Shown: in pieces, positions 8,391 to 16,754 of the stretch | Position numbering within the stretch: the stretch's first letter is position 1 | Layout of the letters: every line of letters begins with the position of its first letter | Assembly (NCBI RefSeq): GCF_913776295.1 | Contig: NZ_CAJYOJ010000065.1 | Location: 1-32,812 of the forward strand | Reading direction: 5' to 3' | Length of the DNA stretch: 32,812 nucleotides | From: an uncultured Pedobacter sp. | Lineage (GTDB): Bacteria > Bacteroidota > Bacteroidia > Sphingobacteriales > Sphingobacteriaceae | The notes under the pieces: generated by a model | Told to the model about the DNA's origin: nothing | Database searches by the model: none | Seen by the model: only the letters and a program-made list of their open reading frames with translations | Position numbers and translations under genes: made by a program

Positions 8391-8515
8391 CTTTGCATAA
8401 AAATTGCATAGAATGGTTTTAAATAAGATATTATGACAAATCTCCAAAATAATTCTGTTTAAAATTGTTTACTTTAGATAGTACCTTATTGTTAATAATT
8501 TATAAAAATTAAAAT

Positions 8516-10795
8516 ATGGCTTTTGATATAGACATGATTAAAAAGGTTTACGCAAACTTCGGTAACCGCGTAGAAGCTGCGCGTAAAGTTGTTGGCAGAC
8601 CTTTAACATTATCTGAAAAAATATTGTATGCCCACCTTTGGGATGGAGATCCTAAAAAGGCATTTAAGCGTGGATCTGATTACGTAGACTTTGCACCCGA
8701 CCGCGTAGCGATGCAGGATGCGACTGCGCAAATGGCATTATTACAGTTTATGCAAGCTGGGCGTCCCCAAGTTGCAGTGCCTTCTACCGTACATTGCGAT
8801 CACCTCATTACGGCAAAAGAAGGTGCTGCCATAGATTTACCTCATGCCAGAACAGAAAGTGCTGAGGTTTTTGATTTCTTATCCTCTGTATCCAACAAAT
8901 ATGGTATCGGTTTCTGGAAACCAGGTGCCGGTATTATCCACCAGGTTGTGCTGGAAAACTATGCTTTCCCGGGTGGAATGATGATCGGTACCGACTCGCA
9001 CACCGTAAATGCGGGAGGTTTAGGTATGGTGGCCATTGGTGTTGGTGGTGCAGATGCCTGTGATGTAATGGCAGGTTTACCCTGGGAACTAAAATTCCCT
9101 AAATTGATTGGTGTAAAATTAACCGGTAAATTGAACGGCTGGACAGCTGCAAAAGATGTGATTTTAAAAGTAGCTGGTATTTTAACCGTAAAAGGTGGAA
9201 CCGGTGCCATCGTAGAATATTTCGGCGATGGTGCTACTTCAATGAGCTGCACGGGTAAAGGTACCATTTGTAATATGGGTGCTGAAATTGGTGCAACTAC
9301 TTCTACTTTCGGTTATGACGAGAGTATGGAGCGTTACCTACGCGCTACAAACCGAAACGAAGTGGCAGATGAGGCAAATAAAATTGCCGCATATTTAACC
9401 GGCGACCCGGAAGTTTATGCTGATCCCGAAAATTATTTCGATCAGGTGATTGAGATTGATTTAGATACTTTGGAACCCTACTTAAACGGTCCTTTTACAC
9501 CAGATTTGGCTACTCCGGTTTCGCAAATGAAAACGGAAGCCGAGAAAAATGGCTGGCCATTAAAAGTAGAATGGGGCTTAATCGGCTCTTGTACCAACTC
9601 TTCATACGAAGATTTATCAAGAGCAGCTTCTATCGCCAATCAGGCAATTGCAAAAGGTTTAACCACTAAAGCCGAATTTGGTATAAACCCGGGTTCTGAG
9701 CAGGTACGTTACACCGCAGACCGCGATGGTTATTTAAAAACTTTCGAAGATTTAAGTGCAACGATATTTACCAACGCCTGCGGTCCATGTATTGGTATGT
9801 GGGACCGTACGGGTGCGGAGAAAGCAGAAAAAAATACCATTGTACATTCCTTCAACAGAAACTTTGCTAAACGTGCCGATGGTAACCCGAATACTTACGC
9901 GTTTGTAGCGTCGCCAGAGATGGTGGCTGCCATTGCCATTTCGGGTAATTTAGGATTTAACCCATTAACGGATACCCTAACCAATGATAAAGGGGAACAA
10001 GTTAAATTAGACCCGCCTACCGGTTACGAATTGCCAACCAAAGGTTTCGCGGTAGAAGATGCAGGTTTCCAGGCCCCGGCAGCTGATGGCTCGCAGGTAC
10101 AGGTTCTGGTATCGCCAACTTCCCACCGTTTACAGTTATTAGATCCGTTTGCTCCTTGGGAAGGTACCGACCTTAAAGGCCTGAAACTATTAATTAAAGC
10201 CAAAGGTAAATGTACAACCGACCACATTTCGATGGCTGGTCCGTGGTTAAAATTCCGCGGTCACCTGGACAACATTTCAAACAACATGTTAATTGGTGCG
10301 GTAAACTATTTTAATGATAAAACTGATACCGTTAAAAACCAGCTAACCGGAGAGTATGGCCCGGTACCGGCTACACAACGCGATTATAAGGCTGCTGGTT
10401 TAGGTTCAATTGTGGTGGGCGATGAAAACTATGGTGAAGGTTCATCACGTGAACATGCCGCCATGGAGCCACGCCACCTGGGCGTTCGTGCGGTATTGGT
10501 AAAATCTTTTGCCCGTATCCATGAAACAAACCTTAAAAAACAAGGCATGCTGGCCTTAACTTTTGCCGATAAAGATGATTACGATAAAATTTTGGAAGGC
10601 GATACAATTGATATTTTAGGCTTAACGGAGTTCGCTCCTGATCAACCGTTAACCCTGGTATTACACCATGCAGACGGCACTACTGAGGAGTTTGCGGTTA
10701 ATCACAGCTACAATGCACAACAAATAGAGTGGTTTAAAGCTGGTGGTGCGTTGAATATCATCAGGGCCGAAGCTGCTGCAAAAGCCGCATTATAG
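8516..10795 (+). CDS. Aconitate hydratase, mitochondrial type
   Basis: A second aconitase, of the family related to mitochondrial aconitase rather than to bacterial AcnA or AcnB. The 759-residue protein has cluster ligands Cys359 ([10 protein letters not shown]) and Cys422/Cys425 (NACGPCIG), spaced as in mitochondrial aconitase. The substrate-binding IGTDSHT segment (about 157-163) and the C-terminal swivel domain with [10 protein letters not shown] (about 640-649) are also present. The start [12 protein letters not shown] is typical of the family. It catalyses citrate/isocitrate interconversion in the TCA cycle. Together with acnB it gives the cell two isozymes from one locus. They could differ in oxidative stability or expression, but nothing in the sequence shows which is the housekeeping enzyme. 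Confidence 0.93.
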   Translation: MAFDIDMIKKVYANFGNRVEAARKVVGRPLTLSEKILYAHLWDGDPKKAFKRGSDYVDFAPDRVAMQDATAQMALLQFMQAGRPQVAVPSTVHCDHLITAKEGAAIDLPHARTESAEVFDFLSSVSNKYGIGFWKPGAGIIHQVVLENYAFPGGMMIGTDSHTVNAGGLGMVAIGVGGADACDVMAGLPWELKFPKLIGVKLTGKLNGWTAAKDVILKVAGILTVKGGTGAIVEYFGDGATSMSCTGKGTICNMGAEIGATTSTFGYDESMERYLRATNRNEVADEANKIAAYLTGDPEVYADPENYFDQVIEIDLDTLEPYLNGPFTPDLATPVSQMKTEAEKNGWPLKVEWGLIGSCTNSSYEDLSRAASIANQAIAKGLTTKAEFGINPGSEQVRYTADRDGYLKTFEDLSATIFTNACGPCIGMWDRTGAEKAEKNTIVHSFNRNFAKRADGNPNTYAFVASPEMVAAIAISGNLGFNPLTDTLTNDKGEQVKLDPPTGYELPTKGFAVEDAGFQAPAADGSQVQVLVSPTSHRLQLLDPFAPWEGTDLKGLKLLIKAKGKCTTDHISMAGPWLKFRGHLDNISNNMLIGAVNYFNDKTDTVKNQLTGEYGPVPATQRDYKAAGLGSIVVGDENYGEGSSREHAAMEPRHLGVRAVLVKSFARIHETNLKKQGMLALTFADKDDYDKILEGDTIDILGLTEFAPDQPLTLVLHHADGTTEEFAVNHSYNAQQIEWFKAGGALNIIRAEAAAKAAL

Positions 10796-10828
10796 TCTGG
10801 AGTCCGTTTTCGGAGGTCCAAAGTCTCG
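10794..10828. repeat. Degenerate 7-bp repeat, AGTCNNN type
   Basis: AGTCTGG, AGTCCGT, TTTCGGA, GGTCCAA and AGTCTCG run in a 7-base register starting inside the aconitase stop codon. The core AGTC is the same as in the array within the deacetylase gene at 4908-4949, so the two belong to one repeat family. Confidence 0.55.
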
Positions 10829-10840
10829 ATTGATACCATC

Positions 10841-10874
10841 AATCCCGTTTTGTTAAGGCATAACGGGATTTTTT
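10841..10874 (+). terminator. Intrinsic terminator after the second aconitase
   Basis: AATCCCGTT (10841-10849) pairs with AACGGGATT (10862-10870), followed by a run of T. It lies 45 bases after the stop codon and just before the small beta-barrel gene. Confidence 0.75.
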
Positions 10875-10931
10875 GTTTGTAAAAAAGAATATTAAATCTA
10901 TTTTTACAGCTCAAACAAACTAATCAAATTA

Positions 10932-11459
10932 ATGAAAAAGCTCTTTTTATGTGCCGCTATGGCCGCGACTTTTCTATGCGCAAAAGCACAGGATGCAGAA
11001 AACACCATTAAAATCAATCCTTTAAGTGCCCTCATCAAAACCGGATCAGTTTTTTACGAGCGTAAACTCAATGATGGAGTTTCGTTACAGCTCGGTTTGG
11101 CTTATACTGGCCTAAAACTGGATGATGTTAAATTTACGGGAGTTGCGGTTACCCCAGAAGCCCGTTTCTATTTAAAACAAAGGGCAATAAGTGGTTTATA
11201 TGCTGCTCCATTCTTAAGATACCAGAATTATTCTGTTACCGACGGATCAGACAAAGGAAAATATAGTTCATTTGGCGGAGGAGCTTTGATGGGACGCCAG
11301 TGGGTTTATGGAAGTGGCTTTGTACTTGATATTTTCTTTGGTCCGAGTTACAACAGTGGAAAGTATAAAGCCACTCAAGGTAATAACGAACCAGATATCA
11401 AAGGCGGGATTGAAGGCTTTGGTCTTCGCACCGGTATTGCGTTAGGTTTCGGTTTTTAA
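10932..11459 (+). CDS. Small outer-membrane beta-barrel protein
   Basis: The 175-residue protein starts with a Sec signal peptide (MKKLFLCAAMAATFLCAKAQ, cleavage after KAQ). The mature part alternates short beta-strands with aromatic residues and Gly-rich turns, and ends with a strand closing in GLRTGIALGFGF, as in eight-stranded outer-membrane barrels of Bacteroidota (DUF3575-like or generic outer-membrane beta-barrel families). No enzyme motif is seen. It is flanked by two terminators and so looks like a single-gene transcript. The role is unknown; the outer-membrane location is an inference from the signal and the terminal strand. Confidence 0.75.
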   Translation: MKKLFLCAAMAATFLCAKAQDAENTIKINPLSALIKTGSVFYERKLNDGVSLQLGLAYTGLKLDDVKFTGVAVTPEARFYLKQRAISGLYAAPFLRYQNYSVTDGSDKGKYSSFGGGALMGRQWVYGSGFVLDIFFGPSYNSGKYKATQGNNEPDIKGGIEGFGLRTGIALGFGF

Positions 11460-11477
11460 TCTATACAGCATTCTTAT

Positions 11478-11514
11478 AATCCCGTTCTGTTTATTCAGAA
11501 TGGGATTTTTTTTC
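11478..11514 (+). terminator. Intrinsic terminator after the beta-barrel gene
   Basis: AATCCCGTTCTG (11478-11489) pairs with CAGAATGGGATT (11496-11507) with one G-T wobble and a TTTATT loop, followed by eight or more T. It is only 18 bases after the stop. The remaining bases to 11741 show no gene or clear repeat. Confidence 0.85.
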
Positions 11515-11741
11515 CCCCCTTACCCCGGCGTATAAAGTATATTGGAGACATTGCCCTGATCTGGTAAATACCGGAATTATTTCAGGGATTGTATCGGCTG
11601 GATGAATGCTGACCGCGAAGTAGCTACAAGACAATTAAAAATACCACCTCTGCCTGTAAAATGAATTCAGCATAACGATTGCCTGAGCAATATGTATTAG
11701 AAAACACTCTCGCCATAAAGGATTACCTGATATGATTAAAT

Positions 11742-12179
11742 CTACTTAAACTCAAAACCGCAATCATAACAGTGATAACATTTATTGGCTTTAATTGGCG
11801 TAGTAAATGTTAAAAAGGCTAACATGGTAGCCCAAAGACTGTATTTTTTTTCGGTTGCCATTCCGTAACCTACATTGGCAGAGCCACATCTTTCACAAAC
11901 GGTTTTGCTTTCTGCTGATTCTTCTTCATCAATAATTTCATCTGATGATTCAAAATCCAAGCTATTGTCTTCAGCCAGTAAAGCATTAATTGCTTCCACA
12001 TCTCGTTCAAAAACAATAAGTTTAACACCACCTATGGCCTGGTTATAGAGCGGCTGAATGGTAGATACATTTTCATCTGCCAGAAAACAGGCAAATCCTC
12101 TATCTTCCAATTTGGCTTTGATGATATTGGCCTCCATTGGGTTATAAAAGGTGCTATAAACTACGGTTCTATCATTCAT
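11742..12179 (-). CDS. DUF2007 domain protein with C-terminal zinc ribbon
   Basis: The 145-residue soluble protein begins with a DUF2007 ('putative signal transducing protein') domain: a beta-strand VVYSTF, a helix in NPMEANIIKAKLEDRG and the typical IGGVKLIVFERD strand (about 6-70). An acidic linker (about 70-92) follows. The C-terminus has paired cysteines CERCG (about 94-98) and CYHCYDCG (about 134-141), as in a small zinc ribbon, with a short hydrophobic stretch between them. DUF2007 resembles a PII/ACT-like fold, but no function is established. It is the gene downstream of the GH1 gene on the same strand (52 bases apart), so the two may be co-transcribed. Confidence 0.8.
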   Translation of the reverse strand: MNDRTVVYSTFYNPMEANIIKAKLEDRGFACFLADENVSTIQPLYNQAIGGVKLIVFERDVEAINALLAEDNSLDFESSDEIIDEEESAESKTVCERCGSANVGYGMATEKKYSLWATMLAFLTFTTPIKANKCYHCYDCGFEFK

Positions 12180-12231
12180 ACCTCAAGCGAATAATTTATC
12201 CGGTAAAGATAGCAAAAAAACGATTTAACAA

Positions 12232-13569
12232 CTAGCTTCTTAGGAATTCTTTCCACCAGTAACCCGAATCCTTGATGGTACGTTCCTGGGTTTTGAAATC
12301 ATTATAAACGAGCCCAAACCTTGCTGTAAAACCTTCGGCCCATTCAAAATTATCCATTAATGTCCAGGCCATGTACCCCGCAACCTTAATTCCTTCATTT
12401 TTGAGTTTGAACAGGGCTGCGAGGTAAAGTTTAAAGTATTCGATCCGTTCGGGGTCTTCTACCCTTTTATCAATTAATTTATCGTGATAGGCTGCACCGT
12501 TTTCGGTGATGATGATATTTTTAATGGCCGGATAGGCGGCAAACTGTTTTACAATATGGTAAAAGCTATCGGCATTAATTTCCCAACCCATTGCTGTATG
12601 TGGTTTTTTTCTGCTTTTGGCTTTCACTTCCCAGGCCTGGATTACCGGAATAAAAGCATTATATTTTACTGTTAACGGAAAATAGTTTTGAAGACCAATA
12701 AAATCGAAGTCGAATTTCATCCGTTCCTGCCATCGCCAGGTACCATATTCAATCTGAAATTTTTCTAACACGTCCCAATCTGCAGTAGGAAAGCCCGTAC
12801 CCAATGTAGGCTCTACAAACAAACGGTTCATTAAACAATCTATCCGCTTTGCAGCCAACACATCGTTATCGCTTTCGGTATAAGGGATTATCTCCGAGCA
12901 GGAATAAGTAGTTCCGATATTCGCCTTGGCTACCTCGGCACGTAAAATTTTAGCACCCTCGGCCTGTGCTAAAGCCGTATGTAAAACTGCCGGAAAAAAA
13001 TTGCTCAAGCCTGTTTTTCCTGGAGCATGTACCCCAAGCATATAACCCAAAGATGTGTAACCGAAAGGCTCATTCAGTACGATCCAGTTTTTTACTTTAT
13101 CGCCGTATTCTAATGCACAGATACTTACAAAAGCATTAAAGGCAGCATTAATACCAAAACTTGTCCAGCCGCCCTCATCTTCCAGGGCCTGCGGTAAATC
13201 CCAATGATAAAGCGTAACATAAGGTGTAATCCCGTTTGTTAAACATTCATCAATAAGATGATGGTAAAAACGGATACCTTCCTGATTGATCTCTCCCCTT
13301 CCGCTGGGTAAAATCCGCGACCAGGCAATAGAAAACCGAAAAACCTTAAACCCCAGATGTTTAACGAGTGATACATCTTCGGTATAACGATGATAAAAAT
13401 CGCAGGCAGGATCTAATTTATGGTTCTTCTTTATTTTGCCATTTTTCGCCGTAAAAGTATCCCAGATGGAAGGTCCTTTACCATATTGCGTTGCTGTGCC
13501 TTCTATTTGTGCTGCAGCAGTAGCTACCCCCCATAAAAAATCCGAACCGAAATCACTTGATTTAATCAT
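12232..13569 (-). CDS. GH1 family beta-glucosidase
   Basis: Retaining glycoside hydrolase of family 1, expected to cleave terminal beta-glucosyl or related residues from oligosaccharides. The 445-residue protein has the N-terminal FLWGVATAAAQIEG signature (11-24), the acid/base glutamate in LNEP (Glu167) and the nucleophile in ITENGAA (Glu356), with the late substrate-binding WTLMDNFEWAEGF stretch (402-414). There is no signal peptide, so it probably acts in the cytoplasm on imported sugars. Length is typical. The gene is preceded by a good promoter (13597-13625) and, further upstream, by the hairpin repeat array. No sugar transporter or SusCD pair lies nearby. The family is certain; the sugar specificity is not. 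Confidence 0.95.
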   Translation of the reverse strand: MIKSSDFGSDFLWGVATAAAQIEGTATQYGKGPSIWDTFTAKNGKIKKNHKLDPACDFYHRYTEDVSLVKHLGFKVFRFSIAWSRILPSGRGEINQEGIRFYHHLIDECLTNGITPYVTLYHWDLPQALEDEGGWTSFGINAAFNAFVSICALEYGDKVKNWIVLNEPFGYTSLGYMLGVHAPGKTGLSNFFPAVLHTALAQAEGAKILRAEVAKANIGTTYSCSEIIPYTESDNDVLAAKRIDCLMNRLFVEPTLGTGFPTADWDVLEKFQIEYGTWRWQERMKFDFDFIGLQNYFPLTVKYNAFIPVIQAWEVKAKSRKKPHTAMGWEINADSFYHIVKQFAAYPAIKNIIITENGAAYHDKLIDKRVEDPERIEYFKLYLAALFKLKNEGIKVAGYMAWTLMDNFEWAEGFTARFGLVYNDFKTQERTIKDSGYWWKEFLRS

Positions 13570-13596
13570 TGTTTACCAATTAATTGCCATAAGTTG

Positions 13597-13625
13597 CAAG
13601 TTTAATGTTAACGTATCATTAACAA
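13597..13625 (-). promoter_or_regulatory. Promoter of the GH1 gene
   Basis: On the minus strand TTG (complement of CAA 13623-13625) is followed after 18 bases by TAAACTTG (complement of 13597-13604), one mismatch from TAnnTTTG. The -7 box ends 27 bases before the ATG. Spacing fits the Bacteroidota TTG-N17-23-TAnnTTTG pattern. Confidence 0.5.
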
Positions 13626-13655
13626 TCCAAATGATTCGAAATAAAAACATTTTTC

Positions 13656-14093
13656 CAGATGGTAACATCTGTTACCATCATTTGTTATTCAGCCCCCAAT
13701 TTTTTACGTGGGGTTAGTGCAATCTGGTGGTACCACCTGACTGGTTTAAATAACTATCAGATGGAAACATCTGACACCACAAATAATTTTAAACATATAA
13801 GCTCGTTGTGCTTTTTACGTAAGGTTAGTGCAGTTTGGTGTTACCACCGGACTGGTTTAAATAAGTGTCAGATGGAAACATCTGACATCACAAATGTATA
13901 AGCTCATTGTGCTTTTTACCTGGGGTTAGTGCAGTCTGGTGTTACCACCTGACTGGTTTAAATAAGTGTCAGATGGAAACATCTGACACCACAAATGTAT
14001 AAGCTCGTTGTGCTTTTTACCTGGGGTTAGTGCAGTCTGGTGTTACCACCGGACTGGTTTAAATAAGTTTCAGATGGAAACATCTGACACCAC
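13656..14093. repeat. Tandem array of ~101-111 bp hairpin-rich units
   Basis: About four units share GGTTAGTG anchors at 13712, 13823, 13924 and 14025 (spacing 111, 101, 101). Each holds hairpin A (CAGTC, variable base, GGTG, loop TTAC, CACC, variable base, GACTG; for example 13831-13854, 13932-13955, 14033-14056), then GTTTAAATAA, then hairpin B (GTGTCAGATG, loop GAAA, CATCTGACAC; 13865-13888, 13966-13989, 14067-14090). Next come CACCAC or a variant, and a linker in which CACAA and TTGTG can pair. A partial B hairpin with a GTAA loop opens the array at 13656-13671. The array ends exactly at the stop codon of the MutS-like gene. There are no unique spacers, so this is not a CRISPR array. Confidence 0.92.
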
Positions 14094-15905
14094 TTACAGC
14101 TTTAAGCCAATTTCCTGAAGCAAGATAGCTGCATTAAAAGTTTTGCACGGCCCATGTTTTAGCAGATAATCGAATCTCATTTCTCCGTCAGTAATCTGGA
14201 TATCAAAATGGAAATTGCGGACTGCTTCAGGATGATCGATAATCAGATCGGCCAGTTGCAGATCATGGGTTGCAAAAAGAGCAGGTGTTTTTTCAGCAAT
14301 CAGCTTTTGTATAAAAACCTTCGATCCTAAATATTTATCGCGGCTATTGGTACCACGAAGCATTTCATCAATCAATACAAAAGTATCTTTATCTTTTACC
14401 ACATTGTCCAGGATCATTTTCAAACGGTTAAGTTCTGCCTTAAAAGTAGAAGTACTTTCGTTTATTGAATCTTTGATCCGCATATAGGTATTGATCGAAA
14501 AAACCGATAATTGCATATTCTGTGCGCAAACCGGGGCACCTGCGTAAGCCAATACCATATTAATCCCCAAAGTACGCAAAAAAGTACTCTTACCTGCCAT
14601 ATTAGAGCCGGTCACAATATCAACTGTGGGTTTTGCCTCCACCCGAAAATCATTATTTACCCTCAATTGACTATGAATAAGCGGATGGCCAATATGAGTG
14701 GTAGCCAGTTCAAATTGATCGGTAATGACCGGAAATACCCAATCTGGCTGATTGTAAGCTGTTGTGGCCAGCGAAATCAGTTCTTCGAAATCGCCCAGGT
14801 GATCAAGCGCAGCAATTACATCTTCCGACGATGATTTGTACCAAATATCTAAATTAATACAACATTTTAAATCCCAGAGTAAAAGGGCATTGAGAACGCC
14901 TCCTACAATGATATTTAGCCTGGCATCAAAATTCTCGATAATCTTCGTTAGCGCTTTAATTTCCCTACTTACAACATTTTTTGAATCAAGTAAACTTTTT
15001 GTATAGCTGCTTTTCCAATTTTGGTTCTCTGCCCATAAAATAGCGCTTGCATAGCCGTTTAGCAGGTTCGAACTTCCACCGAAGCTATAAAACACTTTGT
15101 TGATTTTTGAACCCAGCAATACATTCCACCCGATATGGATCACTACTAAAAGCGCCAATATTTTCCAGAAAACACTACTGACCAAAAGTGCGGCCAGCAC
15201 TACAGCGATAGAAATATAGGGCACCAGTGTCACATAAAACCGCATAAAAGTTCCTTTAACAAAGCTCAACTGTTCACCCAGTTGGCTCTTTAACTGCATT
15301 TTGATCAGTTCTATTTTATCAGGATCGTAACCATGGAGGTTAGCCCTAAAACTATAGGTTTCTGCTATTTTATCTGTTATTTCTATTATGGCTTCCTGTC
15401 GGAGCAATATCCTCGTCCTCGTCGATTTTTCCGCAAAATTTTTAGCCAGCAGCATATTGCCTGTTTTGGTACTGCAACGGTTAATGAGGGCAAACAGCGA
15501 TGCAGGTCCGAAAATATCAAGATCAGCAGTATAAGGATGCTGCTCAGATTCGAAAGCCTTACCATGGTCGTACCCATTAGCGATACCATTTAAAATATTC
15601 CATTCGTTCTGATACACCCATAAAAGCTGTTTTTTATACTCGATTTGACGATCTAGCCGGCTTTGTCTGCGTACAACAATCGCAAAGGCAATTATTGGTA
15701 CCAATAAGCAAATTTCGATTAATGTCCTGAGGCTATCATCTGCCGAACGCAGCAGCAACACAAAAAATAAAATTTCACTGAGGAACAAACCGATGCGTAA
15801 GAAAGATAGCTGATCGATCAGTTTTTTTGTCCGATCGATATTGGTAGTCACTTCATTTATTTTCTCCTGGTAACCGGCTATAATGGCTTCTTGTAATTTC
15901 TGCAT
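14094..15905 (-). CDS. MutS-like ATPase with membrane segments
   Basis: The 603-residue protein ends in a MutS domain V ATPase: Walker A GSNMAGKST (433-441), the EST-containing segment near 483-486, Walker B FVLIDEMLRGTN (509-520) and the ATHD switch (545-548). It lacks the N-terminal mismatch-recognition and connector domains of MutS1, and the Smr nuclease domain of MutS2. The N-terminal half instead has two hydrophobic segments at about 34-52 and 60-78, and a second pair at about 225-263, with MutS core (domain III-like) helices around them. It is therefore probably anchored in the inner membrane. Proteins of this build are common in Bacteroidota and usually annotated as mismatch repair proteins, but a repair role is unproven. 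The stop codon abuts the repeat array. Confidence 0.82.
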   Translation of the reverse strand: MQKLQEAIIAGYQEKINEVTTNIDRTKKLIDQLSFLRIGLFLSEILFFVLLLRSADDSLRTLIEICLLVPIIAFAIVVRRQSRLDRQIEYKKQLLWVYQNEWNILNGIANGYDHGKAFESEQHPYTADLDIFGPASLFALINRCSTKTGNMLLAKNFAEKSTRTRILLRQEAIIEITDKIAETYSFRANLHGYDPDKIELIKMQLKSQLGEQLSFVKGTFMRFYVTLVPYISIAVVLAALLVSSVFWKILALLVVIHIGWNVLLGSKINKVFYSFGGSSNLLNGYASAILWAENQNWKSSYTKSLLDSKNVVSREIKALTKIIENFDARLNIIVGGVLNALLLWDLKCCINLDIWYKSSSEDVIAALDHLGDFEELISLATTAYNQPDWVFPVITDQFELATTHIGHPLIHSQLRVNNDFRVEAKPTVDIVTGSNMAGKSTFLRTLGINMVLAYAGAPVCAQNMQLSVFSINTYMRIKDSINESTSTFKAELNRLKMILDNVVKDKDTFVLIDEMLRGTNSRDKYLGSKVFIQKLIAEKTPALFATHDLQLADLIIDHPEAVRNFHFDIQITDGEMRFDYLLKHGPCKTFNAAILLQEIGLKL

Positions 15906-15946
15906 GATTTTATTCTATATATTTCCGAAGTGATCAGATCGATAGA

Positions 15947-15979
15947 TTGTCTTTTTTGTTACAATTTTCTCTAAGTTTG
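15947..15979 (+). promoter_or_regulatory. Promoter of rlmH
   Basis: TTG (15947-15949), 22 bases, then TAAGTTTG (15972-15979), an exact match to the Bacteroidota TTG-N17-23-TAnnTTTG pattern. The leader to the rlmH ATG at 16014 would be about 27 bases. Confidence 0.6.
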
Positions 15980-16013
15980 AAGTTCGAAATCCTAAAGATA
16001 GGCAAAATATTAA

Positions 16014-16487
16014 ATGAAGATTACCCTGATCGCCATTGGCAAAACCGAAGATAAATATTTAATTGAGGGAATTGATAAATACATCAACCGCCTTAAGCAT
16101 TATATAAATTTTAATTTTCTAGCCATACCTGATGTAAAAAATGTTAAGAACCTGAGTGAAGCACAACAAAAAGCAAAAGAAGCAGAACTCCTACACAAGC
16201 AGATCAGTAACGGCGACATGGTGATTTTGCTGGATGAGAAAGGAAAAAAGTACTCATCGGTTGAGTTTTCCAATTATTTAAACAAACAGATGATTGGCAG
16301 TGTTCAACATGTAATATTTATTATTGGGGGGCCTTACGGATTTGAAGAAAGTATTTATAAACGGGCAAATGGCTTGATTTCGTTATCAGATATGACTTTT
16401 TCGCACCAGATGATCAGGCTATTTTTTGTGGAGCAGCTTTATCGCGGATTTAGTATCTTAAAGGGGGAACCGTATCATCACGCCTAG
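16014..16487 (+). CDS. rlmH: 23S rRNA pseudouridine(1915)-N3-methyltransferase RlmH
   Basis: SPOUT-class methyltransferase that methylates pseudouridine 1915 in helix 69 of 23S rRNA, at the subunit interface. The 157-residue protein has the standard length and start (MKITLIAIGK), the SAM-binding trefoil-knot loop IIGGPYGF (103-110), the LSDMTFSHQMIRLFFVEQLYR segment (about 123-143) and the C-terminal catalytic EPYHH. It has its own promoter and is followed by a small membrane-peptide gene before a strong bidirectional terminator. The assignment is secure. Confidence 0.96.
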   Translation: MKITLIAIGKTEDKYLIEGIDKYINRLKHYINFNFLAIPDVKNVKNLSEAQQKAKEAELLHKQISNGDMVILLDEKGKKYSSVEFSNYLNKQMIGSVQHVIFIIGGPYGFEESIYKRANGLISLSDMTFSHQMIRLFFVEQLYRGFSILKGEPYHHA

Positions 16488-16568
16488 CGAGGGAAAATGC
16501 TCGAGATGGGCTATTTTGATGTGATATGGAAAACGGAAATAAAAATCATCATTAAATAAAAAGACACG

Positions 16569-16694
16569 ATGTTACTAGATAAATATAAACGGGAATACAG
16601 GTACAAGAGCCGCCAGGGTGGCAGCAACAAATACTTATGGATCAGCATTATCATTTCATTGATTATCGGCGGATTGATCTGGTATTTTGGTTAA
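16569..16694 (+). CDS. 41-residue single-pass membrane peptide
   Basis: A short open frame from ATG 16569 to TAA 16694. It encodes a basic N-terminus (LDKYKREYRYKSRQGG, residues 3-18) followed by one hydrophobic helix (about 23-40: LWISIIISLIIGGLIWYF). This matches a positively charged cytosolic tail with one membrane span. It lies 81 bases after rlmH and stops seven bases before the terminator stem, as expected for the last gene of the rlmH transcript. The family is not recognised and no function can be given. The good membrane-helix pattern and its position between a stop codon and a terminator argue for a real gene. Confidence 0.6.
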   Translation: MLLDKYKREYRYKSRQGGSNKYLWISIIISLIIGGLIWYFG

Positions 16695-16701
16695 GCGCAT
16701 A

Positions 16702-16734
16702 AAAAAACACCAGACAAGCTGCCTGGTGTTTTTT
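16702..16734. terminator. Bidirectional intrinsic terminator
   Basis: AAAAAACACCAG (16702-16713) pairs perfectly with CTGGTGTTTTTT (16723-16734) around a nine-base loop. The A/T flanks give a T-run on both strands, so it can end the rlmH transcript (plus) and the DUF5606 transcript (minus). Confidence 0.9.
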
Positions 16735-16754
16735 ATGTTTCCCTTTATTACAGC

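Noticed and set aside
13436..13901. Plus-strand open frames across the repeat array and GH1 start
   Set aside because: They run antisense into the GH1 gene or translate the repeat units, and their protein sequence changes character between units, as expected for non-coding DNA.
13656..14093. CRISPR array
   Set aside because: The units are ~101-111 bp with conserved linkers as well as hairpins. There are no unique spacers of even length and no cas genes nearby.
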